Shown: piece after piece, positions 29,519 through 39,327 of the stretch | Position numbering within the stretch: position 1 is the stretch's first letter | Layout of the letters: each line of letters begins with the position of its first letter | From: Acidimicrobiaceae bacterium | GTDB taxonomy: Bacteria; Actinomycetota; Acidimicrobiia; Acidimicrobiales; RAAP-2 | Direction: 5' to 3' | NCBI GenBank assembly: GCA_003132305.1 | Contig: PKXJ01000031.1 | Location: 145,616-209,615 of the forward strand | DNA length: 64,000 nt | The notes under the pieces: generated by a model | Told to the model about the DNA's origin: nothing | Database searches by the model: none | The model's input: only the letters and a program-made list of their open reading frames with translations | Program-made: the position numbers and the translations under genes

Positions 29519-30847
29519 ATGGACGCGGGGTCGACTTTGACGAACGAACGGACCCGAGGCGCGGCGACGGACACGGATAGTTTCACTTCTTCGAGTCCGA
29601 GGCCAAAGTTGGCGTTCGTGTATAACCCTCGCTCTTTTGGAGCGATGGCGCTCGCCGACGCGGCGAATGGGCTGTGTGACCTGGTCTGGGTCGTCGACAC
29701 TTCCCACCCCGAAGTGGAATCGATGACGAGGCTGTTGCGAAGATTCGGTCCTTGCGTCGACGTGGCGGGACTCTCGATCGACGAAGCAGCGTCGAAGATT
29801 GCGGAACACGCTCCCCAGGGAATACTCTCGTTGGCCGATGATTCACTTCTCTGGACGGCGGAGGTCGCGATACGTCTGGGACTGACCTTCCTCTCACCAG
29901 CGACCGCGGCGCGACTGACTGACAAACACGTCCAACGTCAAGCCTTGCGTGAAGGCGGACTCAGCGTGCCAAGGAGTTGGCTGGTTCGACACGGTGAGGA
30001 AGAAACGGCGTGGTCAACCATCGCGAGCGAGGCCTCATTCCCCGCAGTACTCAAGCCGCGCCTGGGCGCCGGAAGCCGTGACACCATCCCCATAACGACG
30101 CCCGACGAACTTCGCGCGCTCGGAGCGTTGCCCCGGTCTTTCGATGACCATCCCCGCGACTTTGTCCTCGAAGAGTTCATCCCGGATGCGACCTACCCAG
30201 CTGGAGGAGAGGGTTTTGCTGGCTACGTGTCGGTTGAGAGTTTCGTGAGCGACGGCCACGTAACCCACCTCGCGATTAACGGTCGAATGCCGCCGGCCCC
30301 ACCGTTTCGAGAGACTGGATTCTTCATCCCGAGCGCGCTCGACAACGAGCAGGAACGGGCCGTTCTCGAAGTGGCGAGTCGGGCACTCACGGCGATGGGC
30401 GTCGTCGTTGGCTGTCTGCATACCGAGATCAAGCTCACGCCCACGGGTCCGATCGTCATCGAGGTCAACGGTCGCATTGGCGGCGGAGTGCCGCAACTGC
30501 TCGCTTCGGCCAATGGTGTGCGGATGCTATCTCTCGCCATGCGCCTGGCGTTGGGCGAGGAGGTCGTTTGCGACGAGATGCCACCCTGCAATCGTCTGGC
30601 GTACTTGTTCTACGTTCAAGCCCCGGAGGAGCTTCGAACGATCACTGCAGTGGAGGGATTGAACGAGCTTCAAAAAGTTGCCGGAGTCGACGAGATCATT
30701 CTCAATCGTGGCCCGGGCCAGAACGTTGACTGGCGAGAGGGGAATCTCGGCTACGTGTTTTCGGTCGCGGGCACGGTCGCCGATCACGTCGAGTTGCGTC
30801 ACGTCTACGGCCTCGTCGCGTCGCTCGTACGCATCAGTGGTGATTAA
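29519..30847 (+). CDS. ATP-grasp domain protein 1
   Basis: PAVLKPRLGAGSRDT, FVLEEFIP, GCLHTEIKLTPTGPIVIEVNGRIGGGVPQLL; likely ATG at 29519 (ORF track starts at 29225 inside the upstream gene). Confidence 0.85.
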   Translation: MDAGSTLTNERTRGAATDTDSFTSSSPRPKLAFVYNPRSFGAMALADAANGLCDLVWVVDTSHPEVESMTRLLRRFGPCVDVAGLSIDEAASKIAEHAPQGILSLADDSLLWTAEVAIRLGLTFLSPATAARLTDKHVQRQALREGGLSVPRSWLVRHGEEETAWSTIASEASFPAVLKPRLGAGSRDTIPITTPDELRALGALPRSFDDHPRDFVLEEFIPDATYPAGGEGFAGYVSVESFVSDGHVTHLAINGRMPPAPPFRETGFFIPSALDNEQERAVLEVASRALTAMGVVVGCLHTEIKLTPTGPIVIEVNGRIGGGVPQLLASANGVRMLSLAMRLALGEEVVCDEMPPCNRLAYLFYVQAPEELRTITAVEGLNELQKVAGVDEIILNRGPGQNVDWREGNLGYVFSVAGTVADHVELRHVYGLVASLVRISGD

Positions 30848-30945
30848 GGCTGGCCGAGTGGGGGCGACTGGCCGTCACGCGTCGTCGAGCAGGTCCGGTC
30901 CGCGACGAGCATGATCGATGATCTCTTCGAGTACGTCGGGCATCG

Positions 30946-32712
30946 TCAACTTCCCCTTCGCCGAGGATCAGGTTGCGCGCCGCGGACCAGCGTCCCGGGA
31001 AGTTGACCCGTAGCGAGGCCGTCTTCGAAGGTCACCGACCCACGTTTAATGGTCCAGCGGTACCCCGACGCCGCCTGCAAGAGACGACGCCCACCCGCAG
31101 GGAGATCCGTGACGATCCTTGGCGACGCGCACGCCAATCCCTCGAAGTCGACGACGTTGAGATCGGCGAGTAGGCCCGGCGCGACGAGGCCCCGGTCGAA
31201 CCAACCGAAGTGTGACGCCGGGCGACGAGTCAGCTGGTGAATAACCGATTCAATCGGAATCCTCTCCTCGCTGTTTCGATCACGAGCCCATAGCGTCATG
31301 TAGCTCGTCGTCATGCTCGCGTCACAGATCGCGCCACAGTGCGCGCCGCCGTCCGAGAGTCCGAACATCGCCACGGGAGACGTGATCATCTCGCGGACCG
31401 CGTCGAGGTTACCGTCGACGAAGTTGAAGAGGGGCGTGTAGATAAGTTGACGCCCGTCAAGCTGCAGTTGCACGTCGTAGGCGTACTCGCGCGGATTGAG
31501 TCCCCTACGTCGCGCCGTGGCCCCGAGCGACTGGCCTCGGTCCAGGTCGTAGTTGACCGGATCGTCGAGGACGTACATGTCATCGAATCGACCGAAGAAA
31601 GCGTGCCCCGCGAAGGCGTCGTCCCCGGAGGTGAGCGTGGCGTGACCGTCGAGGATTCGTTGGCGAAGGGCGGGGTCTTGGAGCGCAGTGACCCGCTCCG
31701 CGAGTGGCAGATCGGCGACCAGACCGTAGGCCCGCGTCGGGGTGAACACGTTGGCTGACGCTTGGAGACCGAGGAGTACGCCGATCGGACGCGGGGCGAC
31801 TTGAGCCTTGACGTCCAGTCCCTCGGCCCCGAGCGACTCGGCGAGGGCGACGAGATCGCGCCATCGCTCGGGGGCTTCAAGGTCTTGTTGTACCGAGTAA
31901 CTCACCGGACGCTGGCTCGTGCGAGCGAATTCGGCGATAAGTGTGAACTCCTCGGCGGCGAAGTCGTCGTTAGTGGTGCGATAACTATCCGAGACGAGCT
32001 GGAAGACGCCCTTGCCGGTCGCTCGCATTACCGACGCCAGGGCTTGAAGTTCCGGCTCACGGGCTCGGAGCGTCCCGAGGTTCTCACCCCTAACGGTGCG
32101 GTGGCGCTCGGTACGCGACGTTGAGATTCCGAGCGCTCCCGCGTCGAGTCCCTGTTCGAGCAAGTGGGCCATCGTGGTCAGCTCACCCTCGTTGGGCTGT
32201 TCGCCGGGATCCGCTCCGCGCTCGCCCATAACGAAAGCGCGCAACGCGGCGTGCGGAAGGTGAGCGCCCACGTCGATCGTGCGCGCTTGGCGCTCGAGCG
32301 CGTCGAAATACTCGGTGAACGACTCCCAGTCCCAGCGCAGTCCTTCGTGCAGAGCGGTCCCGGGGATATCTTCAACCCCCTCCATCATCTCGATTAACTC
32401 GTCGTGGCGATCGGGGACGACGGGGGCGAACCCCACGCCGCAGTTACCCATTGCGACGCTCGTCACGCCGTGGTGCGAGGAGGGCGCGAGCCACGGATCC
32501 CACGTCGCTTGCCCGTCATAGTGGGTGTGGGGGTCCACGAACCCCGGGGTCACGAGCAGGCCCTCCGCGTCAATCTCGCGACGGCCCTGGAGAATATCGC
32601 CGCCAACCGCGACGATCCGATCGCCTTCGATGGCGACGTCGGCCCGGCGCGAAGGACCACCAGTGCCGTCGACCACGACGCCGTTTCGAATCACCAGATC
32701 TGCACTCACCAC
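30946..32712 (-). CDS. N-acyl-D-amino-acid deacylase / D-aminoacylase family amidohydrolase
   Basis: TPGFVDPHTHYDGQATWDPWLAPSSHHGVTSVAMGNCGVGFAP; full-length amidohydrolase_3. Confidence 0.9.
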   Translation of the reverse strand: MVSADLVIRNGVVVDGTGGPSRRADVAIEGDRIVAVGGDILQGRREIDAEGLLVTPGFVDPHTHYDGQATWDPWLAPSSHHGVTSVAMGNCGVGFAPVVPDRHDELIEMMEGVEDIPGTALHEGLRWDWESFTEYFDALERQARTIDVGAHLPHAALRAFVMGERGADPGEQPNEGELTTMAHLLEQGLDAGALGISTSRTERHRTVRGENLGTLRAREPELQALASVMRATGKGVFQLVSDSYRTTNDDFAAEEFTLIAEFARTSQRPVSYSVQQDLEAPERWRDLVALAESLGAEGLDVKAQVAPRPIGVLLGLQASANVFTPTRAYGLVADLPLAERVTALQDPALRQRILDGHATLTSGDDAFAGHAFFGRFDDMYVLDDPVNYDLDRGQSLGATARRRGLNPREYAYDVQLQLDGRQLIYTPLFNFVDGNLDAVREMITSPVAMFGLSDGGAHCGAICDASMTTSYMTLWARDRNSEERIPIESVIHQLTRRPASHFGWFDRGLVAPGLLADLNVVDFEGLACASPRIVTDLPAGGRRLLQAASGYRWTIKRGSVTFEDGLATGQLPGTLVRGAQPDPRRRGS

Positions 32713-32726
32713 TGTTCCAACTTCGT

Positions 32727-33620
32727 TCAGCCGCCCATCGCCCAGCGGCGCAAGGGTTTACGCGCGTTGGTCAACTCTTGATACTGGACGTCGCTTAGCT
32801 CGATCTTCGCTGCGGCGCAGTTCTCTTCTAGGTGCTCGAGCGATTTGGTGCCGGGAATGGGCACCATCACCGAAGAGCGGCGAAGGATCCAAGCCAAGCA
32901 GACTTGCGAAACGGTGGCACCGAGTACGTGAGCGACCTCATCGAGGGGACCACCGGGCGCGGACAGTTTGCCACTGCCCAGTGGGAACCACGGTATGAAG
33001 CCGATTCCGTGCTGCTCGCAGTAGTCAACAACATCGTCCGCACTCCTTTGAGCGATGTTGTACTGATTCTGCACGCTGACGACAGGGACGATACGTTGGG
33101 CCGCTTCAATCTGCGCGACACTCACTTCGGAGAGTCCGACTTCGCGCACCTTGCCCTCGTCACGTAACGCCTTTAGTAGTTCGAACTGCTCGTCGGCTGG
33201 AACCTTGGCGTCGACTCGGTGAAGTTGAAAGAGGTCGATCCGTTCGACGCCGAGGCGACGAAGGCTGCCCTCACACTGTTGACGCAGGTAGTCCGGCCGT
33301 CCGCACTCTTCCCATTGGTCTGGCCCGGAACGGGTAAATCCCGCCTTGGTGGCGATTTTGAGCGTCTCGGGATACGGGTGGAGCGCCTCGTGGATGAGCT
33401 CTTCGGCCACGTTGGGTCCGTAGGAGTCCGCGGTGTCGAGGAAGTCGACGCCGAGCTCCACGGCGCGACGTAGGACCTGGAGGGAACCGGCGTGGTCACG
33501 TGGCGGGCCCCAGACGCCGCGGCCGGTGAGTTGCATCGTCCCGAATCCGAGCCGGTGCACGTTCAACGTGCCAATTTGTAGCGTGCCAGCGTCACCCGCC
33601 ATTACCCGCCTCCTCGTCAA
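32727..33620 (-). CDS. aldo/keto reductase
   Basis: VDFLDTADSYGPNVAEELIHEAL...IATKAGF...IPGTKSLEHLEENCAA. Confidence 0.92.
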   Translation of the reverse strand: MTRRRVMAGDAGTLQIGTLNVHRLGFGTMQLTGRGVWGPPRDHAGSLQVLRRAVELGVDFLDTADSYGPNVAEELIHEALHPYPETLKIATKAGFTRSGPDQWEECGRPDYLRQQCEGSLRRLGVERIDLFQLHRVDAKVPADEQFELLKALRDEGKVREVGLSEVSVAQIEAAQRIVPVVSVQNQYNIAQRSADDVVDYCEQHGIGFIPWFPLGSGKLSAPGGPLDEVAHVLGATVSQVCLAWILRRSSVMVPIPGTKSLEHLEENCAAAKIELSDVQYQELTNARKPLRRWAMGG

Positions 33621-33809
33621 CGTTGTCCCTAGAGGCCCGCAAAGGTACGAAGCCTATATGGAGCGTCGGGCAATCTTATCTACACGCTGCGCGTAAATCG
33701 ACGGCCTAACCTGGTTTAACTGCGTGAGAGAAGGGACCGCCCCAAGCATGAAGTTGTGGTGTCATAGGGGTGCGGCGCGCTCGGCGAACGCGGGCGCGGG
33801 ACCCGTTCG

Positions 33810-35645
33810 GTGCCCTACTCGCGCCGTACGATGATCGAATTTGCCATCGTCGGGCTCGGTTCTTGGGGCCTCTGCGTACTGGAGAGAGCGGTGAGCCGAG
33901 CCCGCACGACGACGACCTCCATCCGCCTTCATCTAGTAGAGCCGGGTCAACTGGGCGGCGGGGTCTACACCACAGAACAGCCCGACTACCTCGTGCTCAA
34001 TAACCCCTGCGGGCAGCTCTCGCTGTACGCGTCGCCCGACAGTGGCGAAGAACCGCCCTACGCCATGGGTCTCTACGAGTGGGCCGTCGAAAAGGGTTAT
34101 CGCTGGGTGGGATACGAATGCCGGATTGGACCTGACGGTGTATCGATTCTTCCGACCGACTACCTACCTCGACGGGTCCTCGGCGAATACCTGGCCTGGT
34201 TCTACGACACGCTCATCGACGACGCCCCGGCGAATCTGGAGATCGTTCGTCACTACGCCGCCGCCACCGACATTTCGCCAGAGATCGGAAGCCGAGAGAC
34301 GGTGTCGCTCGACAACGGGACGTCGATCAGCGTTGACCACGTGGTGCTCACGTCGGGACATACCTATAACGACGAACCCCTGAACAACGCGACCGACGTC
34401 CGCTATCGGCGACCGTATCCCGTTGAGTATTTCGACACGTCGGTGGCGCCCGGCGCCTCCATCGCCATCGCCGGAATGGGACTGGTGGGCTTCGATCTGC
34501 TCACGGCGCTCACCATCGGTCGTGGGGGCACCTACGAGGACGTCGGTGACCGCAAACACTACGTGCCAAGTGGCCTAGAGCCGGACATCTATCTCTACTC
34601 CAGATCTGGAGTTCCCTACTGCGCGAAGTCGGCTCATGGGGTGGATCCCACTGGTGACTATGAGCCCATCGTGTGCACGCCAGCCGCGTTCAAGGAACTG
34701 ACCAATCCGGTGGGCTCACCGCTTCGCCGGCGCGTGGATTTTCGTAACGATCTCCTCCCACTCCTCTACGCCGAGATGCAGGGGCGCTACTACACGCACG
34801 CCGCTTTCTTGAAGGGGAGCGCTTCGGCCGCTGCGTTGGTCCGAGAGCAACTGCGCGCTGGTTGGGCCGATGGTAACTTCAATCGGGTCGTCGAAGGGCT
34901 CGAGCCGATCTACGGCAGCTTCCATCCCGCCGACTACGTGTTCGCCGATGCGGGAGCGAGTTTTCAGTCCAGTCGTGACTACCAGTCCCACGTCCATGAG
35001 ATGATCGAAACCGACCTCGACGAGGCGCTCGCGGTCGGGGGCAGTCCGGTCAAGGCGGCCCTCGAGGTGACGCGCATCCTGCGGGACCAACTTCGCGAGA
35101 TCATAGAGTTCGGCGGGCTCTCTCTCGAGTCGTACATCGACTTCCAGTCCAACGTGCGCGGTCGAATCAATCGCCTCGAGGCTGGTCCGCCGCCGCTGCG
35201 CTCGCAACAACTCCTCGGTCTGCTCGACGCCGGTGTGGTCCGCGTCCCGTTTGGACCCCACCCCGACGTCACCGCGACCGCCCAAGGTACCGTCCTCATA
35301 AGATCCACGAGACTGGCGCACGCGACCGAGGCCACCGTCGACGTAGTGGTGCGCGGTCACCTGGATTTGCCGTCCCTGGCCCGATCGAGCTCGGCCCTGC
35401 TCAGTCGTATGTACGCCAAGGGACGTCTGACCCAGTTCAGTTACGGGGACACGACGGTGGGGAGCGTCGCGATCAGCGAAGACTTCCATCCCTACGACGC
35501 CGAGGGTCGACTTCAGTCGAACCTTTCGCTGCTCGGTGTCCTCACTGAAGGAGTGCGCTACTTCACGCACTATCTGCCCTCACCGCGCAGTCGATTGCGA
35601 GCCGTTTACGATGCGCAGCAGTGTGTGAAATCGATCATCGGATGA
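33810..35645 (+). CDS. FAD/NAD(P)-binding protein (NAD_binding_9-type)
   Basis: EFAIVGLGSWGLCVLERAVSRA, IRLHLVEPGQLGGGVYTTEQPDYLVLNNPCGQLSLY, SIAIAGMGLVGFDLL; start may be ATG at 33831. Confidence 0.82.
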   Translation: MPYSRRTMIEFAIVGLGSWGLCVLERAVSRARTTTTSIRLHLVEPGQLGGGVYTTEQPDYLVLNNPCGQLSLYASPDSGEEPPYAMGLYEWAVEKGYRWVGYECRIGPDGVSILPTDYLPRRVLGEYLAWFYDTLIDDAPANLEIVRHYAAATDISPEIGSRETVSLDNGTSISVDHVVLTSGHTYNDEPLNNATDVRYRRPYPVEYFDTSVAPGASIAIAGMGLVGFDLLTALTIGRGGTYEDVGDRKHYVPSGLEPDIYLYSRSGVPYCAKSAHGVDPTGDYEPIVCTPAAFKELTNPVGSPLRRRVDFRNDLLPLLYAEMQGRYYTHAAFLKGSASAAALVREQLRAGWADGNFNRVVEGLEPIYGSFHPADYVFADAGASFQSSRDYQSHVHEMIETDLDEALAVGGSPVKAALEVTRILRDQLREIIEFGGLSLESYIDFQSNVRGRINRLEAGPPPLRSQQLLGLLDAGVVRVPFGPHPDVTATAQGTVLIRSTRLAHATEATVDVVVRGHLDLPSLARSSSALLSRMYAKGRLTQFSYGDTTVGSVAISEDFHPYDAEGRLQSNLSLLGVLTEGVRYFTHYLPSPRSRLRAVYDAQQCVKSIIG

Positions 35646-35672
35646 CCTCGCGGCCTCGCAAGGGGCTGGCCC

Positions 35673-36947
35673 TCATCCCGTCGCCCGAGCCAGTGCCTGA
35701 TCGATGTCCTCAATGAGATCGTCCACGTGCTCAAGCCCGATGGAGAGCCGAATGGCCTCGGGGCGCGTTCCGGTCGCCAGCAACTCTGACGCACTGAGTT
35801 GGCGATGCGTGGTCGAGGCCGGGTGGATTGCGAGCGACTTCGCGTCACCCAGATTGAGGAGTCGTTTGAAGAGTTGCAAGGAGTCAAAGAACGCCAGACC
35901 GGCGTCGTAGCCGCCGACGGCGCCGAAGGTGATGATCGAGGGCACGCGACCGTTCAGATAGCGCTGTACCAGGTGGTGGTAAGGATGATCAGCGAAACCG
36001 GCGAAACTTACCCACTCAACGCGCGCGTCGTCCCGGAGGTAGTCGGCGACGGCACGCGCGTTGGCTTCGTGACGCTCGAGGCGAACGGCCAACGTCTCTA
36101 GCCCCTGGAGAAATTGAAACGAGCTGAAGGGAGAAAGGGTGGCGCCGGTGTTGCGCAGTTGGATCGAACGAGCGCGCACCACGAACGCTCGCTCCGGGAA
36201 GTCGCGGGCGAAGACTACGTTGTGAAACGCTGGCTCGGGTTGATTGAAGGTAGGGAAACGCTCGGCGTGCTCGGTCCAAGGGAACGAGCCGCCGTCGATG
36301 ATCACGCCACCGAGCGTCGTGCCGTGTCCGCCAATGAATTTCGTCAGCGAGTGGATGACCACGTCGGCGCCATGGTGAATCGGCTTCAGCATCAATGGAG
36401 TGGCGACCGTGTTGTCGACGATGAGTGGCACCCCGGCGCGATGCGCGACGTCGGCGACCGCTTCTAAGTCCACCACGTTGCCCGCAGGATTACCGATGGA
36501 CTCTAAGAAGACGCACGCGGTGCGCTCGTCGATCAAGGCCGCGATGGAGTCGGCTCGGTCGTCGACGGCGAAGCGCGCGTCGATACCGAGGGTGGATAAC
36601 ACGTGGGCGAAGTACGTGTACGTGGCGCCGTAGAGCTGGGGCGCCACCACGATGTTCGAACCGGCGAGGGCGACGGTCAAGATCGAGTAACTCACGGCCG
36701 CCATGCCCGACGCCACGACCAGAGCGGCCGTGCCACCCTCCAAGGCCGCCATGCGTTTTTCGAGGACGTCGTTCGTGGGATTATTGATTCGGTTGTAGTG
36801 GAATCCGGGTATCGCGAGGTCCATGATCGCGTTGGCGTGTTCGGCGTCGATGAAGTCGTGGGCGACCGTCTGATAGATGGGCACCGCTACCGCCCGCGTG
36901 CTGTCGCCTTGGTAACCACCATGGATGGCGATGGTCTCGTCATGCAT
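35673..36947 (-). CDS. O-acetylhomoserine/O-succinylhomoserine sulfhydrylase-like PLP enzyme (MetY-like)
   Basis: ETIAIHGGYQGDSTRAVAVPIYQTVAHDF...YNRINNPTNDVLEKRMAALEGG, PLP-Lys region HSLTKFIGGHGTTLGGVIIDGG. Confidence 0.92.
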   Translation of the reverse strand: MHDETIAIHGGYQGDSTRAVAVPIYQTVAHDFIDAEHANAIMDLAIPGFHYNRINNPTNDVLEKRMAALEGGTAALVVASGMAAVSYSILTVALAGSNIVVAPQLYGATYTYFAHVLSTLGIDARFAVDDRADSIAALIDERTACVFLESIGNPAGNVVDLEAVADVAHRAGVPLIVDNTVATPLMLKPIHHGADVVIHSLTKFIGGHGTTLGGVIIDGGSFPWTEHAERFPTFNQPEPAFHNVVFARDFPERAFVVRARSIQLRNTGATLSPFSSFQFLQGLETLAVRLERHEANARAVADYLRDDARVEWVSFAGFADHPYHHLVQRYLNGRVPSIITFGAVGGYDAGLAFFDSLQLFKRLLNLGDAKSLAIHPASTTHRQLSASELLATGTRPEAIRLSIGLEHVDDLIEDIDQALARATG

Positions 36948-36951
36948 TGAC

Positions 36952-37926
36952 TCAGTCCTTCCTCTTCGTCTCGCCAGCCAACCAGTTGGCGTAAAAACGT
37001 TGGGCCATCGAACGCCAGGGCCAGTTAGCCCGCGCGCTGACTTCTTCGAAGGGGTACGACGCTAGGGGTTCTAGTTCACGTCGGCCCCCGACAATCGTAC
37101 GGTGCAGCTGTTTGAGTTGCTCCCAGTCTTCGGGGGCCACGCAGTGATACGGCAGGGGAGGCAGGTCGTCGCGCTCGTGGCGCACGTAGCGCTCAGCGTC
37201 GCGCCTGTATTCGCGCAGCAGGCTGGCGGGCTCGTACTCGGGATGTCCCTGGACGATCACCAGATTGGACCCGTCAAACGCTCGGGTGGCCACGCTCCAT
37301 CCGACGGCGTCCGAACGTATCACGATCCGATAGCCGGCGTCGCGCAGAGCCTCTTCCGGAACGGTGTTGGTGCGCGAATGGGGTAGGAAAACCTCGGGCT
37401 CCAGCCCGGAACAAAGCGCGTTGGCAACGTCGACTTCCTGAAGAAAGAGGCCGGTACATTTTGCCGTCAGACGTTGTCGCTCCACGCCGTCGAAGACGGC
37501 GAGGGCCGCGTGAGCCGAGAGGCACGACAGAAGAATGGACGGAACACGCTCACGGGCCCACGAGAGGAGTTCGACGAGATCCTCCCAGTAGGGCACGTCG
37601 CGAATCTCGGGCTCTATCGGGTTCGATCCGGTCACGATCAAAAGGTCGGGCGGGTCGACGTAGGCGGCCGCGACGGGAGCGTACTGCTCGGTGATCCTCG
37701 TTGCGGTTCGCGCGCCCCTCGGCACGCCGAGCATCACGTAACGACGAACCTCGATGATGTCGGACCCCGAACCGGCTTCGAGCAGACCTAGGAACTGTCG
37801 CTCCGTCGCGTCGAAGGCGCCGTCGGGCATATTGTTCACGAACGCACAGGTCCAACGCGTAGCTCGGTCACTCGTCTCGGGCGGGTCGTGACGCGAGGAC
37901 GCGGCTGGGACGAGCCGCACGGTCAC
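36952..37926 (-). CDS. homoserine O-succinyl/acetyltransferase-like protein (MetA family)
   Basis: CAFVNNMPDGAFDATERQFLGLL, DLLIVTGSNPIEPEIRDVPYWEDL, SILLSCLSAHAAL, VPHSRTN-like FLPHSRTNTVPEE, IVQGHPEY. Confidence 0.88.
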   Translation of the reverse strand: MTVRLVPAASSRHDPPETSDRATRWTCAFVNNMPDGAFDATERQFLGLLEAGSGSDIIEVRRYVMLGVPRGARTATRITEQYAPVAAAYVDPPDLLIVTGSNPIEPEIRDVPYWEDLVELLSWARERVPSILLSCLSAHAALAVFDGVERQRLTAKCTGLFLQEVDVANALCSGLEPEVFLPHSRTNTVPEEALRDAGYRIVIRSDAVGWSVATRAFDGSNLVIVQGHPEYEPASLLREYRRDAERYVRHERDDLPPLPYHCVAPEDWEQLKQLHRTIVGGRRELEPLASYPFEEVSARANWPWRSMAQRFYANWLAGETKRKD

Positions 37927-39221
37927 TAGTAGTGGCTCACGTTGGCGTAGGTGACCGTTACCTCTTGGTTGAGCAGTCGATTCACCGCTTGCAACTCGGT
38001 GTAGTCCCCGGCTGCACCGACCACCGCCATTATGTGGTTCCGTGACCCGTCCCTCCAGTCCAGGTCGGCCCCGGGTCCTTGGTGCACGGTGATCGTGTCG
38101 ACGCCGGGGTGGTCACTCACCGCGTCGAGGCCAGTGATCGCTGCCACCGTGGCCGAAACGGCCGGGGGTTGCAAGAAGAACCGGTAACCAATGCAATGGG
38201 TAGCGACGGGCGCGTCGAAGTGCATCGCTTCACCGAGGGCCACGCGCAAGGTCATCGCCACGAGCGGTACTCCCGCGGCCCGATCGAGCATCTCGGGCAC
38301 GCCGCCGCCGACGCGTCCGTTGACCTCGATTATTCGCGGACCGTCGGGCGTGAACTTGATCTCGGTGTGCAGACAGCCGGTGTGCACGCCGAGGGCTTCA
38401 ATCGCCGACGTGGCGAGTTCCAGTGCGGCCGATTGGTCGACGTCATCGAGATCGGCCGGAATAAAGAATCCGGTCTCACGAAAGTTCTCGGCCAGGGGGA
38501 AACGGCCGGTCAGGGCTAAGTGGCTGATGACGTTTTTCGAAACGACGCTCTCGACCGAGACGTAGGCGGCGTAGGGGTCGTTGGCTCGTGCCGGATCGTC
38601 CGCGAGGTATCCCTCGAGGACCATGTCCGGTCGATCGGGACCGATCGCTGTGAGGTACCGCGCCAAGTGTTCTCGGTCATTGACGAGAAAGGTGTAGCGA
38701 CTGCCCTGAGCCGAACGTGGTTTAAGGACCGCGGGCCAGCCCACGTCTAATTCGATGGAAGCGAGATCCTTCTCGGATTGGTCGGGCCCGATAACGTGAC
38801 ACGCGGGCGTGGCGAGACCGGCGTCGCTCAACACGCGACGCTGTTCGAACTTGTCGGTGAGCGCGACGGCCGTCTCGAAGGAGTGAAACGGCACCTGTAA
38901 AGCTTCGGCGACCCGCGCGTACGTCGACATGTTCGCGTCGAGGTACGTGACCAGCCCATCTGGTTCATAGGGCGAGGCGAGTTCCTTCAGGATTTGGTCG
39001 ACCCCGAGCCCGCTGACGTTCACGACTGGACCGAAGCGGTTGAGTAGTTCGGTGATCTGAAGCATCTCCGGCAGGGAACCGTCGATCAACCAGAGCAAGT
39101 CGCAGATGTTTGCGGCAGCTTCAGTCAACTGCATCACCGGTACGCAGCGCGGCCCGTAACCTACGGCGACAAGTGGCCGCTTCTCGCTGGACTTCGAATC
39201 GATCGTGCCCGTAGCCACCAA
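37926..39221 (-). CDS. ATP-grasp domain protein 2 (paralog of 29519..30847)
   Basis: PAVLKPRSAQGSRYT, MVLEGYL, GCLHTEIKFTPDGPRIIEVNGRVGGGVPEMLDRAAG. Confidence 0.87.
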   Translation of the reverse strand: MVATGTIDSKSSEKRPLVAVGYGPRCVPVMQLTEAAANICDLLWLIDGSLPEMLQITELLNRFGPVVNVSGLGVDQILKELASPYEPDGLVTYLDANMSTYARVAEALQVPFHSFETAVALTDKFEQRRVLSDAGLATPACHVIGPDQSEKDLASIELDVGWPAVLKPRSAQGSRYTFLVNDREHLARYLTAIGPDRPDMVLEGYLADDPARANDPYAAYVSVESVVSKNVISHLALTGRFPLAENFRETGFFIPADLDDVDQSAALELATSAIEALGVHTGCLHTEIKFTPDGPRIIEVNGRVGGGVPEMLDRAAGVPLVAMTLRVALGEAMHFDAPVATHCIGYRFFLQPPAVSATVAAITGLDAVSDHPGVDTITVHQGPGADLDWRDGSRNHIMAVVGAAGDYTELQAVNRLLNQEVTVTYANVSHY

Positions 39222-39327
39222 GCGAATGTTAGCGTTGAACCGGATGATTGCCTGATTGACAACTCAGCGCTTGGCGAGGTTGCACGGGACTACTTTGTTG
39301 ACCACGGGAACGGAGGACGTGAAGGCA

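Noticed and set aside
34716-35570. Minus-strand ORF (284 aa)
   Set aside because: Antisense to the FAD/NAD(P)-binding protein; no family motifs.
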